From contig CADABS010000027.1 in the NCBI GenBank assembly GCA_902786245.1, positions 1 to 38,049 on the forward strand: a stretch of DNA of 38,049 nucleotides, in the 5' to 3' direction. The translations under genes were made by a program, and so were the position numbers. This DNA is from an uncultured Erysipelotrichaceae bacterium (GTDB lineage: Bacteria > Bacillota_I > Bacilli_A > Erysipelotrichales > Erysipelotrichaceae). Every line of letters begins with the position of its first letter. Position 1 is the stretch's first letter. Positions 7,261 to 15,803 of this stretch are shown here, in pieces. The notes beneath the pieces are model-generated. The model did not search any database and had not been told where the DNA came from. It saw only the letters and a program-made list of their open reading frames with translations.

Positions 7261-9201
7261 TTACGAGATTTTCGTGCCCGGTGTCAGTCCGTTGACTTCC
7301 ACAACTGCAATCTGGTTTTCATTCTTGCCGGCCAGCAGCATACCCTTTGACTCAACGCCGCGGATCACTGTCGGCTTCAGGTTGGTGATGACAACGACGT
7401 TCTTGCCCATGACCTGACCCGGTGTATAGCTCTGGGCCAGACCCGAGACAATCTGCCGGACATCGCCATTGCCCAGATCGACCTTCAGAACCAGCAGCTT
7501 GTCTGCGTTCGGATGTCTTTCACAGGACAGAACCCGGCCGACCCGCAGTTCGACTTTTTCGAAGTCAGCCATTTCGATTTCGGCTTTCTTCTCTTCTTTC
7601 TTCTTCTGGGCTGCTTTCTGTTCTTTCTGTATTTCTTCGATCTGCTTCTTTACTTCCTTTTCGTCCAGACGGGCAAAGAGAATTTCCGGTTTTTCAATGA
7701 CCCGGATATCTGTTTCCAGCTGTCCGAAGGAATCCAGTGTTTCAAACGATGTCTGTTCCGTGTTCAGGGACGCCAGGATCTTTTCCGCTGTCTCCGGCAG
7801 GAACGGCTTCAGCAATACACCGTTGATACGGACGCATTCCAGCAGGTTGTACAGAACCGTTGCGAGTCTGCCGATCTTTTCCGGATCTTTCGCCAGTGCC
7901 CAGGGCATGGTCTCATCGATGTACTTGTTGCAGCGGGAGAACTGGTCCAGAATGAGCTGGATCGCATCTGCGACACGCAGCTCATCCATTGCCGCATTGA
8001 CTTTTGCGACTGTATCGATTGCTGCATTCTTCAGTTCTTCATCCAGCGGTTCATCGTCTTTCGGGTTTGCGACGATGCCGTTGAAGTACTTGTTCTGCAT
8101 GGACAGCGTACGGTTGACGAGGTTGCCCATGTTATTGGCCAGATCGCTGTTGATCCGGTCGATCATGAGTTCATAGGTAACATGTCCGTCCTGTCCGTAC
8201 GGCATTTCATGCAGCATGATGAATCTGACCGCATCTGTTCCGAACAGTTTCACAAGATCATCCGCATAGATGACATTGCCCTTGGACTTGGACATCTTGG
8301 AATCCCCTGTCAGCAGCCACGGGTGGCCGAATACCTTCTTCGGCAGCGGCTCGCCGAGTGCCATTAACATGATTGGCCAGTAGATCGTATGGAAACGGAC
8401 GATGTCCTTGCCGATCAGATGCAGATCTGCCGGCCAGTACTTCGTATACAGCGGATCATGGTTTCCGTCCGCATCATAGCCGAGACCTGTAATATAGTTG
8501 GACAGCGCATCGATCCAGACATAGACAACATGATCCGGATCAAAGTCTACCGGAATACCCCATTTGAAGCTTGTGCGGGATACGGAAAGATCCTGCAGAC
8601 CCGGCTTCAGGAAGTTATTGATCATTTCATTCTTCCGGCTTTCCGGCTGGATGAATTCCGGATGATCTTCGATATACTTGATCAGCTGCGGTGCATACTT
8701 GGACATCCGGAAGAAATATGTCTCTTCCTGGGTCGGCTTGACTTCACCGCCGCAGACCGGGCATTTGCCGTCTTCTGTCAGCTGGCTCTTTGTATAGAAT
8801 GCTTCGCACTCCTGACAGTACATGCCTTCATAGGCGCCTTTGTAGATATCGCCCTGGTCATACAGCTTTTTAAAGATCTTCTGGATCTGTCTTTCATGAT
8901 AAGGATCCGTTGTACGGATAAACTTGTCATAGCTGACATTCATGACATCGAACTGCGATTTTACAACTGCAGAAATCTCATCGACAAACTGCTTCGGCGT
9001 AATTCCTGCCTGCTGCGCTCTTTCTTCGACTTTCTGGCCGTGCTCATCCGTTCCGGTCTGGAAGCGGACATCATAGCCCGTTTCTCTCTTGTGACGGGCA
9101 ATCGCATCTGCCATGACAATTTCATAGACGTTGCCGATGTGCGGCTTGCCGGAAGTATAGGCAATCGCAGTCGTAATATAATATGGTTTCTTTTCGCTCA
9201 T
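7261..9201 (-). CDS. metG: Methionyl-tRNA synthetase with C-terminal tRNA-binding domain
   Basis: The 646-residue enzyme charges tRNA-Met. The class I signature appears as S-G-K-P-H-I-G-N near residue 20 and KMSKSKGN in the middle; a CQEC...CPVCGG zinc knuckle lies between the catalytic halves. The last 110 residues (from about F-E-K-V-E-L-R-V-G-R-V) are the EMAP-II/Trbp111-type tRNA-binding domain that dimerises the enzyme, preceded by a Lys/Glu-rich helix. I chose the ATG at 9201, 7 bases after a GGGG Shine-Dalgarno; an in-frame GTG two codons earlier is less likely. Expression is controlled by a Met-specific T-box leader directly upstream, and a terminator follows the gene. Confidence 0.96.
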   Translation of the reverse strand: MSEKKPYYITTAIAYTSGKPHIGNVYEIVMADAIARHKRETGYDVRFQTGTDEHGQKVEERAQQAGITPKQFVDEISAVVKSQFDVMNVSYDKFIRTTDPYHERQIQKIFKKLYDQGDIYKGAYEGMYCQECEAFYTKSQLTEDGKCPVCGGEVKPTQEETYFFRMSKYAPQLIKYIEDHPEFIQPESRKNEMINNFLKPGLQDLSVSRTSFKWGIPVDFDPDHVVYVWIDALSNYITGLGYDADGNHDPLYTKYWPADLHLIGKDIVRFHTIYWPIMLMALGEPLPKKVFGHPWLLTGDSKMSKSKGNVIYADDLVKLFGTDAVRFIMLHEMPYGQDGHVTYELMIDRINSDLANNMGNLVNRTLSMQNKYFNGIVANPKDDEPLDEELKNAAIDTVAKVNAAMDELRVADAIQLILDQFSRCNKYIDETMPWALAKDPEKIGRLATVLYNLLECVRINGVLLKPFLPETAEKILASLNTEQTSFETLDSFGQLETDIRVIEKPEILFARLDEKEVKKQIEEIQKEQKAAQKKKEEKKAEIEMADFEKVELRVGRVLSCERHPNADKLLVLKVDLGNGDVRQIVSGLAQSYTPGQVMGKNVVVITNLKPTVIRGVESKGMLLAGKNENQIAVVEVNGLTPGTKIS

Positions 9202-9220
9202 GTGCACACCCCTTTCTGGT

Positions 9221-9441
9221 AAAAAAAGACATCCCTGATGAAAGGACGTCTTGCACGCGTTACCACCTTTGTCTTGTCCAAACGGACCTCTCTTATGCTG
9301 TAACGGGCGTTCCCGGGCTGCACTGAATATCGCACAGCCGGCTCCGGAGCCATGTTCACCCGGTCCGGAAACAGACTTTCATCACCCGTCTGCTTTCTGC
9401 ATTCCAGATATCGGATTACTCTTTCCTTCACTGCCTTTAAC
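9221..9441 (-). ncRNA. Methionine T-box leader of metG
   Basis: The minus strand shows the T-box core AAGGTGGTAACGCG (9270-9257) pairing with CGTCCTTT as the antiterminator, mutually exclusive with a terminator (GACGTCC...GGATGTC then T7, 9250-9221). Upstream is stem I, with the distal G-G-T-G-A-T-G element and a specifier-loop sequence TGAAC-ATG-G; the ATG codon at 9353-9351 specifies methionine, matching the downstream gene. Uncharged tRNA-Met should favour read-through. The core has TGGTAAC where TGGTACC is more usual. Confidence 0.9.
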
Positions 9442-9447
9442 GTTCAT

Positions 9448-9476
9448 ATTATATTCTAGACCTTTTCAATTTGAAA
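9448..9476 (-). promoter_or_regulatory. Promoter of the metG T-box transcript
   Basis: A perfect TATAAT (9453-9448) stands 17 bases after a weak -35 TTTCAA (9476-9471) on the minus strand. The expected start near 9441 fits the beginning of T-box stem I. Confidence 0.65.
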
Positions 9477-9568
9477 GCATTTTCGGACTGTTTCCTGTGA
9501 CAGACAGCGCAGCAGTTCCATCCGGAGCCATACGGCACTCCCCGGGCATACCCCATTTTTTCTTGTAA

Positions 9569-9594
9569 TTGACAGGTGTTAATAGTATTATAAC
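9569..9594 (+). promoter_or_regulatory. Probable promoter of the cold-shock gene
   Basis: TTGACA (9569-9574) is perfect and TATAAC (9589-9594) is close to consensus, but the spacer is only 14 bases. An mRNA start near 9601 would give a leader of about 50 bases. Confidence 0.5.
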
Positions 9595-9653
9595 TGTGTA
9601 TACGAAGATTCAAAATCTCCGCGAATACATAGAAAAGGAGTTTCAATCGCAAA

Positions 9654-9854
9654 ATGGCAACAGGCAAGGTAAAATGGTTCAGTGCTGAGAAGGGTTACGG
9701 CTTTATCACAACAGATGAAGGAAAAGATGTATTCGTACATTATTCCGCTATCCAGGGTGAAGGCTACAAGTCACTCGATGACGGTCAGGAAGTCTCATTT
9801 GACATCACTGAGAGCGACCGCGGTCCGCAGGCCTCCAACGTCGTCAAGTTATAA
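9654..9854 (+). CDS. csp: Cold-shock protein (CspA family)
   Basis: This 66-residue single-domain protein is a typical OB-fold RNA chaperone: [15 protein letters not shown] carries RNP1 and [10 protein letters not shown] carries RNP2, and the G-P-Q-A-S-N-V C-terminal strand is intact. Such proteins melt RNA structure and can act as antiterminators. The AAGGAG upstream is 13 bases from the ATG, longer than usual, after an A/T-rich leader that may contribute to regulation. It is one of very few plus-strand genes here, transcribed away from metG, and is followed by its own terminator. Confidence 0.95.
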   Translation: MATGKVKWFSAEKGYGFITTDEGKDVFVHYSAIQGEGYKSLDDGQEVSFDITESDRGPQASNVVKL

Positions 9855-9873
9855 TAGAATTTTGGCGCTGAAA

Positions 9874-9897
9874 AGAACGGTTACCGTTCTTTTTTTA
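9874..9897 (+). terminator. Terminator of the cold-shock gene
   Basis: The stem AGAACGG/CCGTTCT has a TTA loop and is followed by a run of T on the plus strand, 20 bases after the stop codon. Confidence 0.88.
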
Positions 9898-9901
9898 TCC
9901 A

Positions 9902-9927
9902 GAAGAAAACCTGCATGCCTGCAGGTT
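9902..9927 (-). terminator. Terminator of the orphan EIIB gene
   Basis: The inverted repeat AACCTGC(9908-9914)/GCAGGTT(9921-9927) is followed by a T-rich tract on the minus strand, just after the stop of the minus-strand gene. Confidence 0.65.
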
Positions 9928-9932
9928 CTTTT

Positions 9933-10241
9933 TCAGTCATTCATCAATTTGATTGCGAATTCCAGAGCGGCCTTGCCATTCATTGTGCCGTATACACGCA
10001 TGTCAATGCCTTCACACGGCTTGCCCGGGAACTTGCCCTGCAGCGTTTTCTGCGCATAGCGTACCTGGGGACCCAGCAGAATGCAGTCCGCATCCGGTCC
10101 GTATATATCAATCTGCCCTAAACCGTATGCATCAATACTGTAATCCTTTCCAAGAGCTGCGGCCGCTTCTCTCATCTTATTGACGAGGAGGCTGGTGCTC
10201 ATGCCGCCGGCACAGAATAATACGATTCTTTTATCTGCCAT
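9933..10241 (-). CDS. Orphan PTS EIIB, lactose/cellobiose family
   Basis: The 102-residue protein is a free-standing EIIB of the lactose/cellobiose (CelA/ChbB) family. The N-terminal phosphate loop VLFCAGGMSTSLLVNKM has the phospho-accepting Cys10, and the G-P-Q-V-R-Y motif of this family appears around residue 57. It would pass phosphate from an EIIA to a beta-glucoside or similar sugar on its EIIC. No EIIA, EIIC or glycosidase gene lies nearby; the neighbours are prs and csp, so it must act with partners encoded elsewhere or have a regulatory role. AGGAGG precedes the ATG, and it is flanked by terminators, so it is probably monocistronic. Confidence 0.88.
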   Translation of the reverse strand: MADKRIVLFCAGGMSTSLLVNKMREAAAALGKDYSIDAYGLGQIDIYGPDADCILLGPQVRYAQKTLQGKFPGKPCEGIDMRVYGTMNGKAALEFAIKLMND

Positions 10242-10308
10242 AATTATCTTTTCCTCCTGATTCTATATATTTAGTGTAATACATATTCCTGTCTTTTTAT
10301 AAACAAAT

Positions 10309-10334
10309 AAAAAGACAGTTCACTGTGAACTGTC
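10309..10334 (-). terminator. Terminator of prs
   Basis: A ten-pair stem (GACAGTTCAC/GTGAACTGTC, 10334-10314) is followed by T5 on the minus strand and begins right at the prs stop codon. Confidence 0.88.
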
Positions 10335-11309
10335 TTACTTATAGGAATCGTACTGAAATGCGTTATATACGTTGGATACCGGAGAATGATTCTCGATTGC
10401 GTCGATTGTCTGGGCAATCATATCCGCAACAGAGAGAACCGTAATCTTTGTCGTACGGGCCTTCTTGTCATCATCCAGCGGAATCGTATCCGTGATGACC
10501 ATTTCCTTGATCGGAGAATTCTCGATCTTTTCCAGAGCATCTCTGGAGAAAATACCATGCGTAATGCCGGTATAGATATCCGTTGCGCCATGGTCTCTGA
10601 GAATCTGGCAGCCTGCTACGAGCGAACCGGCTGTATCGCAGATATCATCGATAACGATGCAGATCTTGCCGTCGACATCGCCGATGACGTTCTTGGCTTC
10701 TACCATGTTCGGCTTCGGTCTGCGCTTGTCGATAATCGCAATCGGCGCATCCAGAATGTCCGCAAGTTTTCTTGCCCGGACAACTCCGCCGTGGTCAGGT
10801 GAAACAACGACAACACTGTCCTGCGGGAAATCCTTCTTCTTGAAATACTGACCGATCATCGGAACTGCTGTCAGGTCATCGATCGGAATATCGAAGTAGC
10901 CCTGGATCTGTGCAGCGTGCAGATCGAATGTCAGAATTCTGTCAGCGCCTGCTTTTACCAGCAGATTTGCGACGAGTTTGGACGTAATCGGCTGACGCGG
11001 CTTGGCTTTGCGGTCCTGACGCGCATATCCGTAATACGGCATGATAATGTTAATGGATCCGGCACTTGCACGTCTGCATGCATCGATGCATACAAGAACT
11101 TCCATCAGATGTTCCGTTACAGGCGTACAGGTCGACTGAATAATGAATACATCGCGGCCGCGGACAGATTCCTGCGGTTCTACCATGATTTCGCCATCCG
11201 CAAAATGCTCAACCTTGATTTTGCCAAGCGGCAGATCCAGATCTCTGCATACGGCTTCTGCCAGTTCAATGCTTGATGTCAGAGCGAATACGACAGTCTC
11301 TTTAACCAT
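10335..11309 (-). CDS. prs: Ribose-phosphate pyrophosphokinase
   Basis: The 324-residue enzyme makes PRPP from ribose-5-phosphate and ATP, feeding purine, pyrimidine, His, Trp and NAD synthesis. Visible family marks are FADGEIMVEPQESVRGRDVF near the N-terminus, the Y-G-Y-A-R-Q-D-R-K ATP loop, F-D-L-H-A-A-Q-I-Q-G-Y-F-D-I-P and the PRPP-binding loop VIDDICDTAGS. The length is normal. GAGG precedes the start codon, and a probable promoter lies about 43-72 bases upstream. In many Firmicutes prs follows glmU; here it follows ispE with its own promoter and is closed by a strong terminator. Confidence 0.97.
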   Translation of the reverse strand: MVKETVVFALTSSIELAEAVCRDLDLPLGKIKVEHFADGEIMVEPQESVRGRDVFIIQSTCTPVTEHLMEVLVCIDACRRASAGSINIIMPYYGYARQDRKAKPRQPITSKLVANLLVKAGADRILTFDLHAAQIQGYFDIPIDDLTAVPMIGQYFKKKDFPQDSVVVVSPDHGGVVRARKLADILDAPIAIIDKRRPKPNMVEAKNVIGDVDGKICIVIDDICDTAGSLVAGCQILRDHGATDIYTGITHGIFSRDALEKIENSPIKEMVITDTIPLDDDKKARTTKITVLSVADMIAQTIDAIENHSPVSNVYNAFQYDSYK

Positions 11310-11351
11310 TTTTTCCTCTTTCCTATGGGATTTCCCAAGTTTATGCGCTAC

Positions 11352-11381
11352 TAGTTAATCAGTTTTTGTTCATTTCGTCAA
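11352..11381 (-). promoter_or_regulatory. Probable promoter of prs
   Basis: TTGACG (11381-11376) and TAACTA (11357-11352) on the minus strand are 18 bases apart, in the about 100-base gap between ispE and prs. Confidence 0.5.
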
Positions 11382-11412
11382 CTATACATCCATTATATGC
11401 TGTCCTTGATTT

Positions 11413-12255
11413 TCAGCCGGCAAGAATTCTGGTTTTCCGGACAAAGTATTTTTCCTGCCGGAGTTCATCCATTGCCCGGTTCAGAAGACCGCTGTCCCGG
11501 GTGATGGCAAATACCGTAGACCCGCTGCCTGACATAAGAACGCCGTCAAATCCGTACGACTGCAGTTTCTCTTTGACGGTTTTGATTTCCGAGACAAGCT
11601 GCACGGCCGCATCCTCCAGGCTGTTTCCCAGAGAAGCGATGATTTTCTCATAGTCATTTTCAATCAGCGCTGTCCGCATCGCAGTACAGTCGGGATGAAC
11701 CGGTTCCGTGCTGTCAACGATTTCAAATGCATCCTTGGTGGATACACCCCGGCGCGGCTTCACCAGCAGGATGTCAAAGTCCGGTCTGCAGGCAAACGGC
11801 TGGATCTTCTCGCCGATACCCCCGACATATGCCGGACGGTTGAGCAGACAGAACGGTACATCCGCACCGACTTCCTTTGCCGCATCGATCATTTCCTCCC
11901 GGCTGACTGCCAGTTTTTCCATCCGGGTGATGATCCGCATCGCCGCTGCAGCGTCTGCACTGCCTCCGGCAAGACCTGCCCGGGTCGGTATATGTTTCTG
12001 CAGTTTGCATGCATATTCCGTACGGATGCCGAATCTTTCCTGCATCACGCGGATCGCCTTGATGATCGTATTTTTTTCATTGACCGGCAGATAGGCCCGG
12101 TTCAGTTCCAGACTCGTTTCCGGAGCCGGATTCATTTCCAGCACATCATAGAAATCAATCGGCACCATGATCATTTTCAGTTCATGATAGCCGTCTTCTC
12201 TCTTTCCTGCCACATCCAGGCAAAGATTGATTTTCGCATATGCCCGTTCTTTCAT
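11413..12255 (-). CDS. ispE: 4-diphosphocytidyl-2-C-methyl-D-erythritol kinase
   Basis: This 280-residue GHMP-family kinase carries out the fourth step of the MEP isoprenoid pathway. The N-terminal AYAKINLCLDV...DGYHEL is diagnostic, the ATP loop P-T-R-A-G-L-A-G-G-S-A-D-A-A-A is intact, and the C-terminal MSGSGSTVFAI motif is present. Its ATG overlaps the rsmA stop codon (ATGA at 12255-12252). The order rnmV-rsmA-...-ispE is also seen in Bacillus. This indicates that the organism uses the MEP rather than the mevalonate route, unless both exist. Confidence 0.96.
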   Translation of the reverse strand: MKERAYAKINLCLDVAGKREDGYHELKMIMVPIDFYDVLEMNPAPETSLELNRAYLPVNEKNTIIKAIRVMQERFGIRTEYACKLQKHIPTRAGLAGGSADAAAAMRIITRMEKLAVSREEMIDAAKEVGADVPFCLLNRPAYVGGIGEKIQPFACRPDFDILLVKPRRGVSTKDAFEIVDSTEPVHPDCTAMRTALIENDYEKIIASLGNSLEDAAVQLVSEIKTVKEKLQSYGFDGVLMSGSGSTVFAITRDSGLLNRAMDELRQEKYFVRKTRILAG

Positions 12256-13094
12256 CGTTCACCTGCCTCATAGATCTTTCTCAGATCGCTGACACTCAGC
12301 TGCTGTGCACGCAGTTTTTCGGAGATGCCTGTTTCTTCAAGAATACGCGCAGCTTTTTCCGCATCCTGCCAGTATTCCTTTAGATTATTATAAATCGTTT
12401 TCCGCCGCTGTTTGAAACAGGCTCTGACAAGTTCGAAGAACGCCGGAACATCTGCGGGAACGTCATCTTCCCGGCGGACAAACTGAATGATGACACTGTC
12501 CACATTGGGCGAAGGATTGAAAGACCTGCCCGGTACGGTAAACAGCTTCCGGACCTGATACAGATACGCAGCTTCCGCAGAAAGCGCGCTGTATTCCGGA
12601 TCATTCGGACCTGCCGCAAACCGGTCGCCGACTTCTTTCTGCACCATTACGGTAATACAGCCGATATCCTGGTTCTCGAAAATCCGGAACAGAACCTGCG
12701 ACGTTATATAATAAGGAAGATTTGCACAGACGGACACCTTCCCGTATTTCTCTTTCAGCTCCCTGACCTTTTCGTCCAGATCCGATTCCAGGAAATCCTG
12801 GTGGATGATCTCGATATTGTCATAGTCTGACAGTACATCCTGCAGGACCGGAATCAGACGGTCATCGATTTCATACGCAGTGACATGGCGGCTGTACCTT
12901 GCCAGCATCTCCGTCAGGCTGCCGATGCCGGGACCGATCTCGATCACCGCACCTTCGCAATGCGATTCCTTTGCGCATCTTTCCACGATCACCGGATCCA
13001 CGAGAAAATTCTGCCCATATCCTTTTTTTGCGCGCAGACCGTATGTCTCCAGTATTTCCTTTGTCCGGGATGGCGTTGATATCGCTCTTGTCAT
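12252..13094 (-). CDS. rsmA: 16S rRNA dimethyladenosine transferase
   Basis: The 280-residue KsgA-family enzyme dimethylates the two adjacent adenines in the 3'-terminal hairpin of 16S rRNA. KKGYGQNFLVDP at residues about 23-34, the SAM-binding E-I-G-P-G-I-G-S-L-T-E and the catalytic N-L-P-Y-Y-I-T are all present. It overlaps its neighbours on both sides by four bases (ATGA), so rnmV, rsmA and ispE are translationally coupled. The pairing with rnmV joins 5S and 16S rRNA maturation in one operon, as in Bacillus. Confidence 0.97.
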   Translation of the reverse strand: MTRAISTPSRTKEILETYGLRAKKGYGQNFLVDPVIVERCAKESHCEGAVIEIGPGIGSLTEMLARYSRHVTAYEIDDRLIPVLQDVLSDYDNIEIIHQDFLESDLDEKVRELKEKYGKVSVCANLPYYITSQVLFRIFENQDIGCITVMVQKEVGDRFAAGPNDPEYSALSAEAAYLYQVRKLFTVPGRSFNPSPNVDSVIIQFVRREDDVPADVPAFFELVRACFKQRRKTIYNNLKEYWQDAEKAARILEETGISEKLRAQQLSVSDLRKIYEAGER

Positions 13095-13630
13095 TCTTCC
13101 AGTATCCTTTTCAGTTCTTCTTTGGTGATCTCAATGCGGTTCAGTCTCTGCCGCATCGTCTTTGCGTTTCCGTATCCGATATGCAGGACAATGCCGAGCT
13201 TCCTGCGTTTCTCTTCGCTGTCCGGTCTGCCCAGCAGCCCGAGTTCGCTCATATCGGCAGCCGTCAGACTTCCCCGTGCGGTTTCCTGCCATGTCACAAG
13301 ATGGGCCAGGGCTTCCTGCAGGTCTTCTTTTCCGGCATGCTCAATACCGACTTTTTTCTCTGTCTTTGCGGCATCTTTATCAATAAATGCGTTTCTGCAT
13401 CCGGGCACTGCTGCATTGACCGCGCTGCGGATTCTGTTTCCCGGGGAATCCGGGTCCGTAAACACGATCACCCCGGCGGTGTCTCTTGCCTGCCGGATCC
13501 TGTCCAGAACTTCTTTTCCCAGATGGGTTCCGTTCGTCTCGATCGTTTCACAGTCAAAATACATCTTCAGCTTCTGTGTATCATGCTTTCCTTCGACGAC
13601 GATCACTTCCCGGATCTTCTGTCTATCCAT
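13091..13630 (-). CDS. rnmV: Ribonuclease M5 (5S rRNA maturation)
   Basis: The 179-residue Toprim-domain nuclease trims both ends of 5S rRNA precursors in low-GC Firmicutes, with ribosomal protein L18 as cofactor. The Toprim signature is clear: V-V-E-G-K-H-D at residues 11-17, then F-T-D-P-D-S-P-G-N-R, followed by G-I-E-H-A. The C-terminal half is the M5-specific extension. It starts eight bases inside the end of tatD and ends in an ATGA overlap with rsmA. Confidence 0.95.
   Translation of the reverse strand: MDRQKIREVIVVEGKHDTQKLKMYFDCETIETNGTHLGKEVLDRIRQARDTAGVIVFTDPDSPGNRIRSAVNAAVPGCRNAFIDKDAAKTEKKVGIEHAGKEDLQEALAHLVTWQETARGSLTAADMSELGLLGRPDSEEKRRKLGIVLHIGYGNAKTMRQRLNRIEITKEELKRILEE
13436..13449. 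promoter_or_regulatory. Noc-binding-site-like sequence (12/14)
   Basis: GTTTCCCGGGGAAT differs from ATTTCCCGGGAAAT at two positions. It lies within rnmV. Confidence 0.3.
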
Positions 13631-14399
13631 GCAGGAACCTCGTCCAGTTTTCTTCGATCCGGGCAGCCATATCTTCCAGGCTCAGCCCGCGGATATCTGC
13701 CATCTTCTGTACGATCAGCGGAATATTGGCCGGCTCATTCCGGGTTCCCCGCTTCGGCACCGGTGCCATATACGGACAGTCTGTTTCCGAAAGAAGGAAG
13801 CGGATATCGATATCTTCGCAGACTTCGACGGAATGTCTGGCATTCTTGAATGTCACCGCACCGCCAAGGGCAATATAGAAGCCCCGCTTTGTAAACTCCC
13901 TTGCCATTTCCTTCGTACCGGCAAAGCAGTGCATCAGACCTCTGCCCCCCTGCTCTTTCATGATATCAAACGTATCCTGCATTGCATCGCGGCTGTGTAC
14001 AAGATAGGGTTTTTTCAATGTATTTGCCAGCTGAATCTGGCGGATGAACCATTCTCTCTGCAGTTTTCTGACTTCCGGGTCTTTTTCCCAGTAGTAATCC
14101 AGACCGATTTCTCCGATGCAGGCAACCCCCGGATCTGCCGCAATTTTCTGAAATGCCTGCCAGTCCTGTTCCGTTCTGTCTTTTATGTCTTCCGGAAAAA
14201 TGCCGGCTGCCACCTGATAGCGCTTCGGATCTTTCCGGGCAAAGGCCAGAGCCTTTTCCGTTTCCGGAACCGAGAGCGTAATGATCATGATTCTGTCCAC
14301 ATGTGCTTCTTCCGCTCTCTGCAGAACCGCGTCAAAATCCTCTTCGAATTCCGGTGCGAATATATGTGCATGTGTATCCGTAAAATGCAGTTCACTCAT
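13623..14399 (-). CDS. tatD: TatD-family metal-dependent hydrolase
   Basis: The 258-residue TIM-barrel protein matches the TatD/YabD family: F-T-D-T-H-A-H at residues 6-12 supplies the first metal ligands, I-G-E-I-G-L-D-Y-Y lies mid-chain, H-S-R-D-A and M-H-C-F-A-G follow, and S-E-T-D-C-P-Y closes the site. TatD proteins act as 3'-5' exonucleases or deoxyribonucleases in DNA repair; the physiological substrate in Firmicutes is uncertain. GGGG lies 9 bases before the ATG. It sits 3 bases behind mnmE and overlaps rnmV, in the same order tatD-rnmV-rsmA known from Bacillus (yabD-rnmV-ksgA). Confidence 0.95.
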   Translation of the reverse strand: MSELHFTDTHAHIFAPEFEEDFDAVLQRAEEAHVDRIMIITLSVPETEKALAFARKDPKRYQVAAGIFPEDIKDRTEQDWQAFQKIAADPGVACIGEIGLDYYWEKDPEVRKLQREWFIRQIQLANTLKKPYLVHSRDAMQDTFDIMKEQGGRGLMHCFAGTKEMAREFTKRGFYIALGGAVTFKNARHSVEVCEDIDIRFLLSETDCPYMAPVPKRGTRNEPANIPLIVQKMADIRGLSLEDMAARIEENWTRFLHG

Positions 14400-14402
14400 A
14401 GT

Positions 14403-15728
14403 TTATTTCCCCAGGCAGAAACGGGAGAATATTTCATCCAGCAGGTCTTCTCTTCCCGCTTCCCCCGTAATCTCCTTCAATGCCGTCCAGCTTTTCTGCA
14501 GATCGATCGTTACCAGATCCAGTTCCATGCCGTTTTCCAGTGCACTGACCGCATCCTGCATAGCCCGTTCTGCCGTCATTGCCAGTCCGATCTGCCGTTC
14601 ATTGTTCAGCGTATCTGTTTCCGCAGCAGATAATTCATCTCTGTATTTTTCCCGGATTGCATCGGTCAGGGCTTCTATATCGCCCTGCAGCGCAGAGATA
14701 CTGAGAACCCCTTCCAGCGGATGCAGATCGTTTTTGTTATAGACGATGATCCGGTTTTTGTCTTCTGTCATCTGCAGCAGTTTTTCATCTTCTTCATCCG
14801 GCTCTCTGCCCGCATCCAGCACAACGATGACCAGCTGTGCTTTTCTCAATGCGTCCAGGGATCTTTCAATACCGATCTTTTCTACGGTATCTTCACTGTC
14901 ATGGATCCCGGCGGTATCAATCAGATTCAGGGTTATGCCGTCCAGCCGGACGGTGCCTTCCACCAGATCCCGGGTCGTACCGGCAATATCCGTAACGATT
15001 GCCTTGTCTTCTTCCAGCAGGGCATTCAGAAGCGAGCTCTTGCCTACATTCGGCTTGCCGAGAATGACGGTATTGATTCCTTCCCGGATCACGGCCGCAT
15101 CTTTCGCTTTCTGAATGATCTTTCCGATCTGCACCAGCCAGTTTCTTGCGGCCGGAAGGATTTCCTCCTCTGTCAGCTGCTGTACATCGTCGTATTCCGG
15201 ATAATCGATATTGACTTCAATATTCGCAATGATCTGGGTCAGTTCCTCTGTCAGCGGCTCAATCAGTTTCTTGACAGAGCCTTTCATGGAATGGATTGCG
15301 GAACGGGCGTTCTGCGAATCCCGGGCCTGGATCAGATCATTGACTGCCTCTGCCTGGGAGAGATCCATTTTTCCGTTCAGGAATGCTCTCTGGGTAAACT
15401 CCCCGGGCATTGCCAGGCGGGCACCGGCTCCGAGAACCAGCGAAAGCACTCTGCGGGTGATATATACACCGCCATGGCAGCTGATTTCCGCAGTATCTTC
15501 ACCGGTATAGGAATGCGGCTTCCGGAAAACACTGACAAGCACCTCATCCACCGGTTCATCGTTTTCTCTGACGGTACCGTAATGGACCGTATATCCCCTG
15601 GCATCATGCAGGTCTTTGTGCATCAGTGCGGAAATGATATCCATCGTATCCTCCCCGCTGATGCGGATGACAGAGATGGCACCCATGGCATTGGCGGTGG
15701 ATATCGCAGCGATCGTATCAGTAAACAT
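14403..15728 (-). CDS. mnmE: tRNA modification GTPase MnmE
   Basis: The 441-residue GTPase works with MnmG to build the aminomethyl group on U34 of tRNAs reading split codon boxes. The N-terminal D-T-I-A-A-I-S-T (folate-binding domain), the G1 motif G-K-P-N-V-G-K-S-S-L-L-N, D-I-A-G-T-T-R-D, D-T-A-G-I-H and the C-terminal F-C-L-G-K with its conserved Cys are all seen. I moved the start to 15728 because GGGAGG lies just upstream and MFTDTIAAIST fits the family; an ATG at 15749 would put the Shine-Dalgarno inside the gene. MnmG is encoded 7 kb away on the same strand. Confidence 0.96.
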   Translation of the reverse strand: MFTDTIAAISTANAMGAISVIRISGEDTMDIISALMHKDLHDARGYTVHYGTVRENDEPVDEVLVSVFRKPHSYTGEDTAEISCHGGVYITRRVLSLVLGAGARLAMPGEFTQRAFLNGKMDLSQAEAVNDLIQARDSQNARSAIHSMKGSVKKLIEPLTEELTQIIANIEVNIDYPEYDDVQQLTEEEILPAARNWLVQIGKIIQKAKDAAVIREGINTVILGKPNVGKSSLLNALLEEDKAIVTDIAGTTRDLVEGTVRLDGITLNLIDTAGIHDSEDTVEKIGIERSLDALRKAQLVIVVLDAGREPDEEDEKLLQMTEDKNRIIVYNKNDLHPLEGVLSISALQGDIEALTDAIREKYRDELSAAETDTLNNERQIGLAMTAERAMQDAVSALENGMELDLVTIDLQKSWTALKEITGEAGREDLLDEIFSRFCLGK

Positions 15729-15803
15729 CTCTGCCTCCCTTCTGTTCATATCCGCCTACAAGTGTATCACACACTCAGACTTCATATGTTAAGATGTGTG
15801 CGT

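Noticed and set aside
14721-15803. Long N-terminal extension of the helicase over mnmE
   Set aside because: It is antisense to the well-conserved mnmE, and the DEAD-box family N-terminus begins at 15804.
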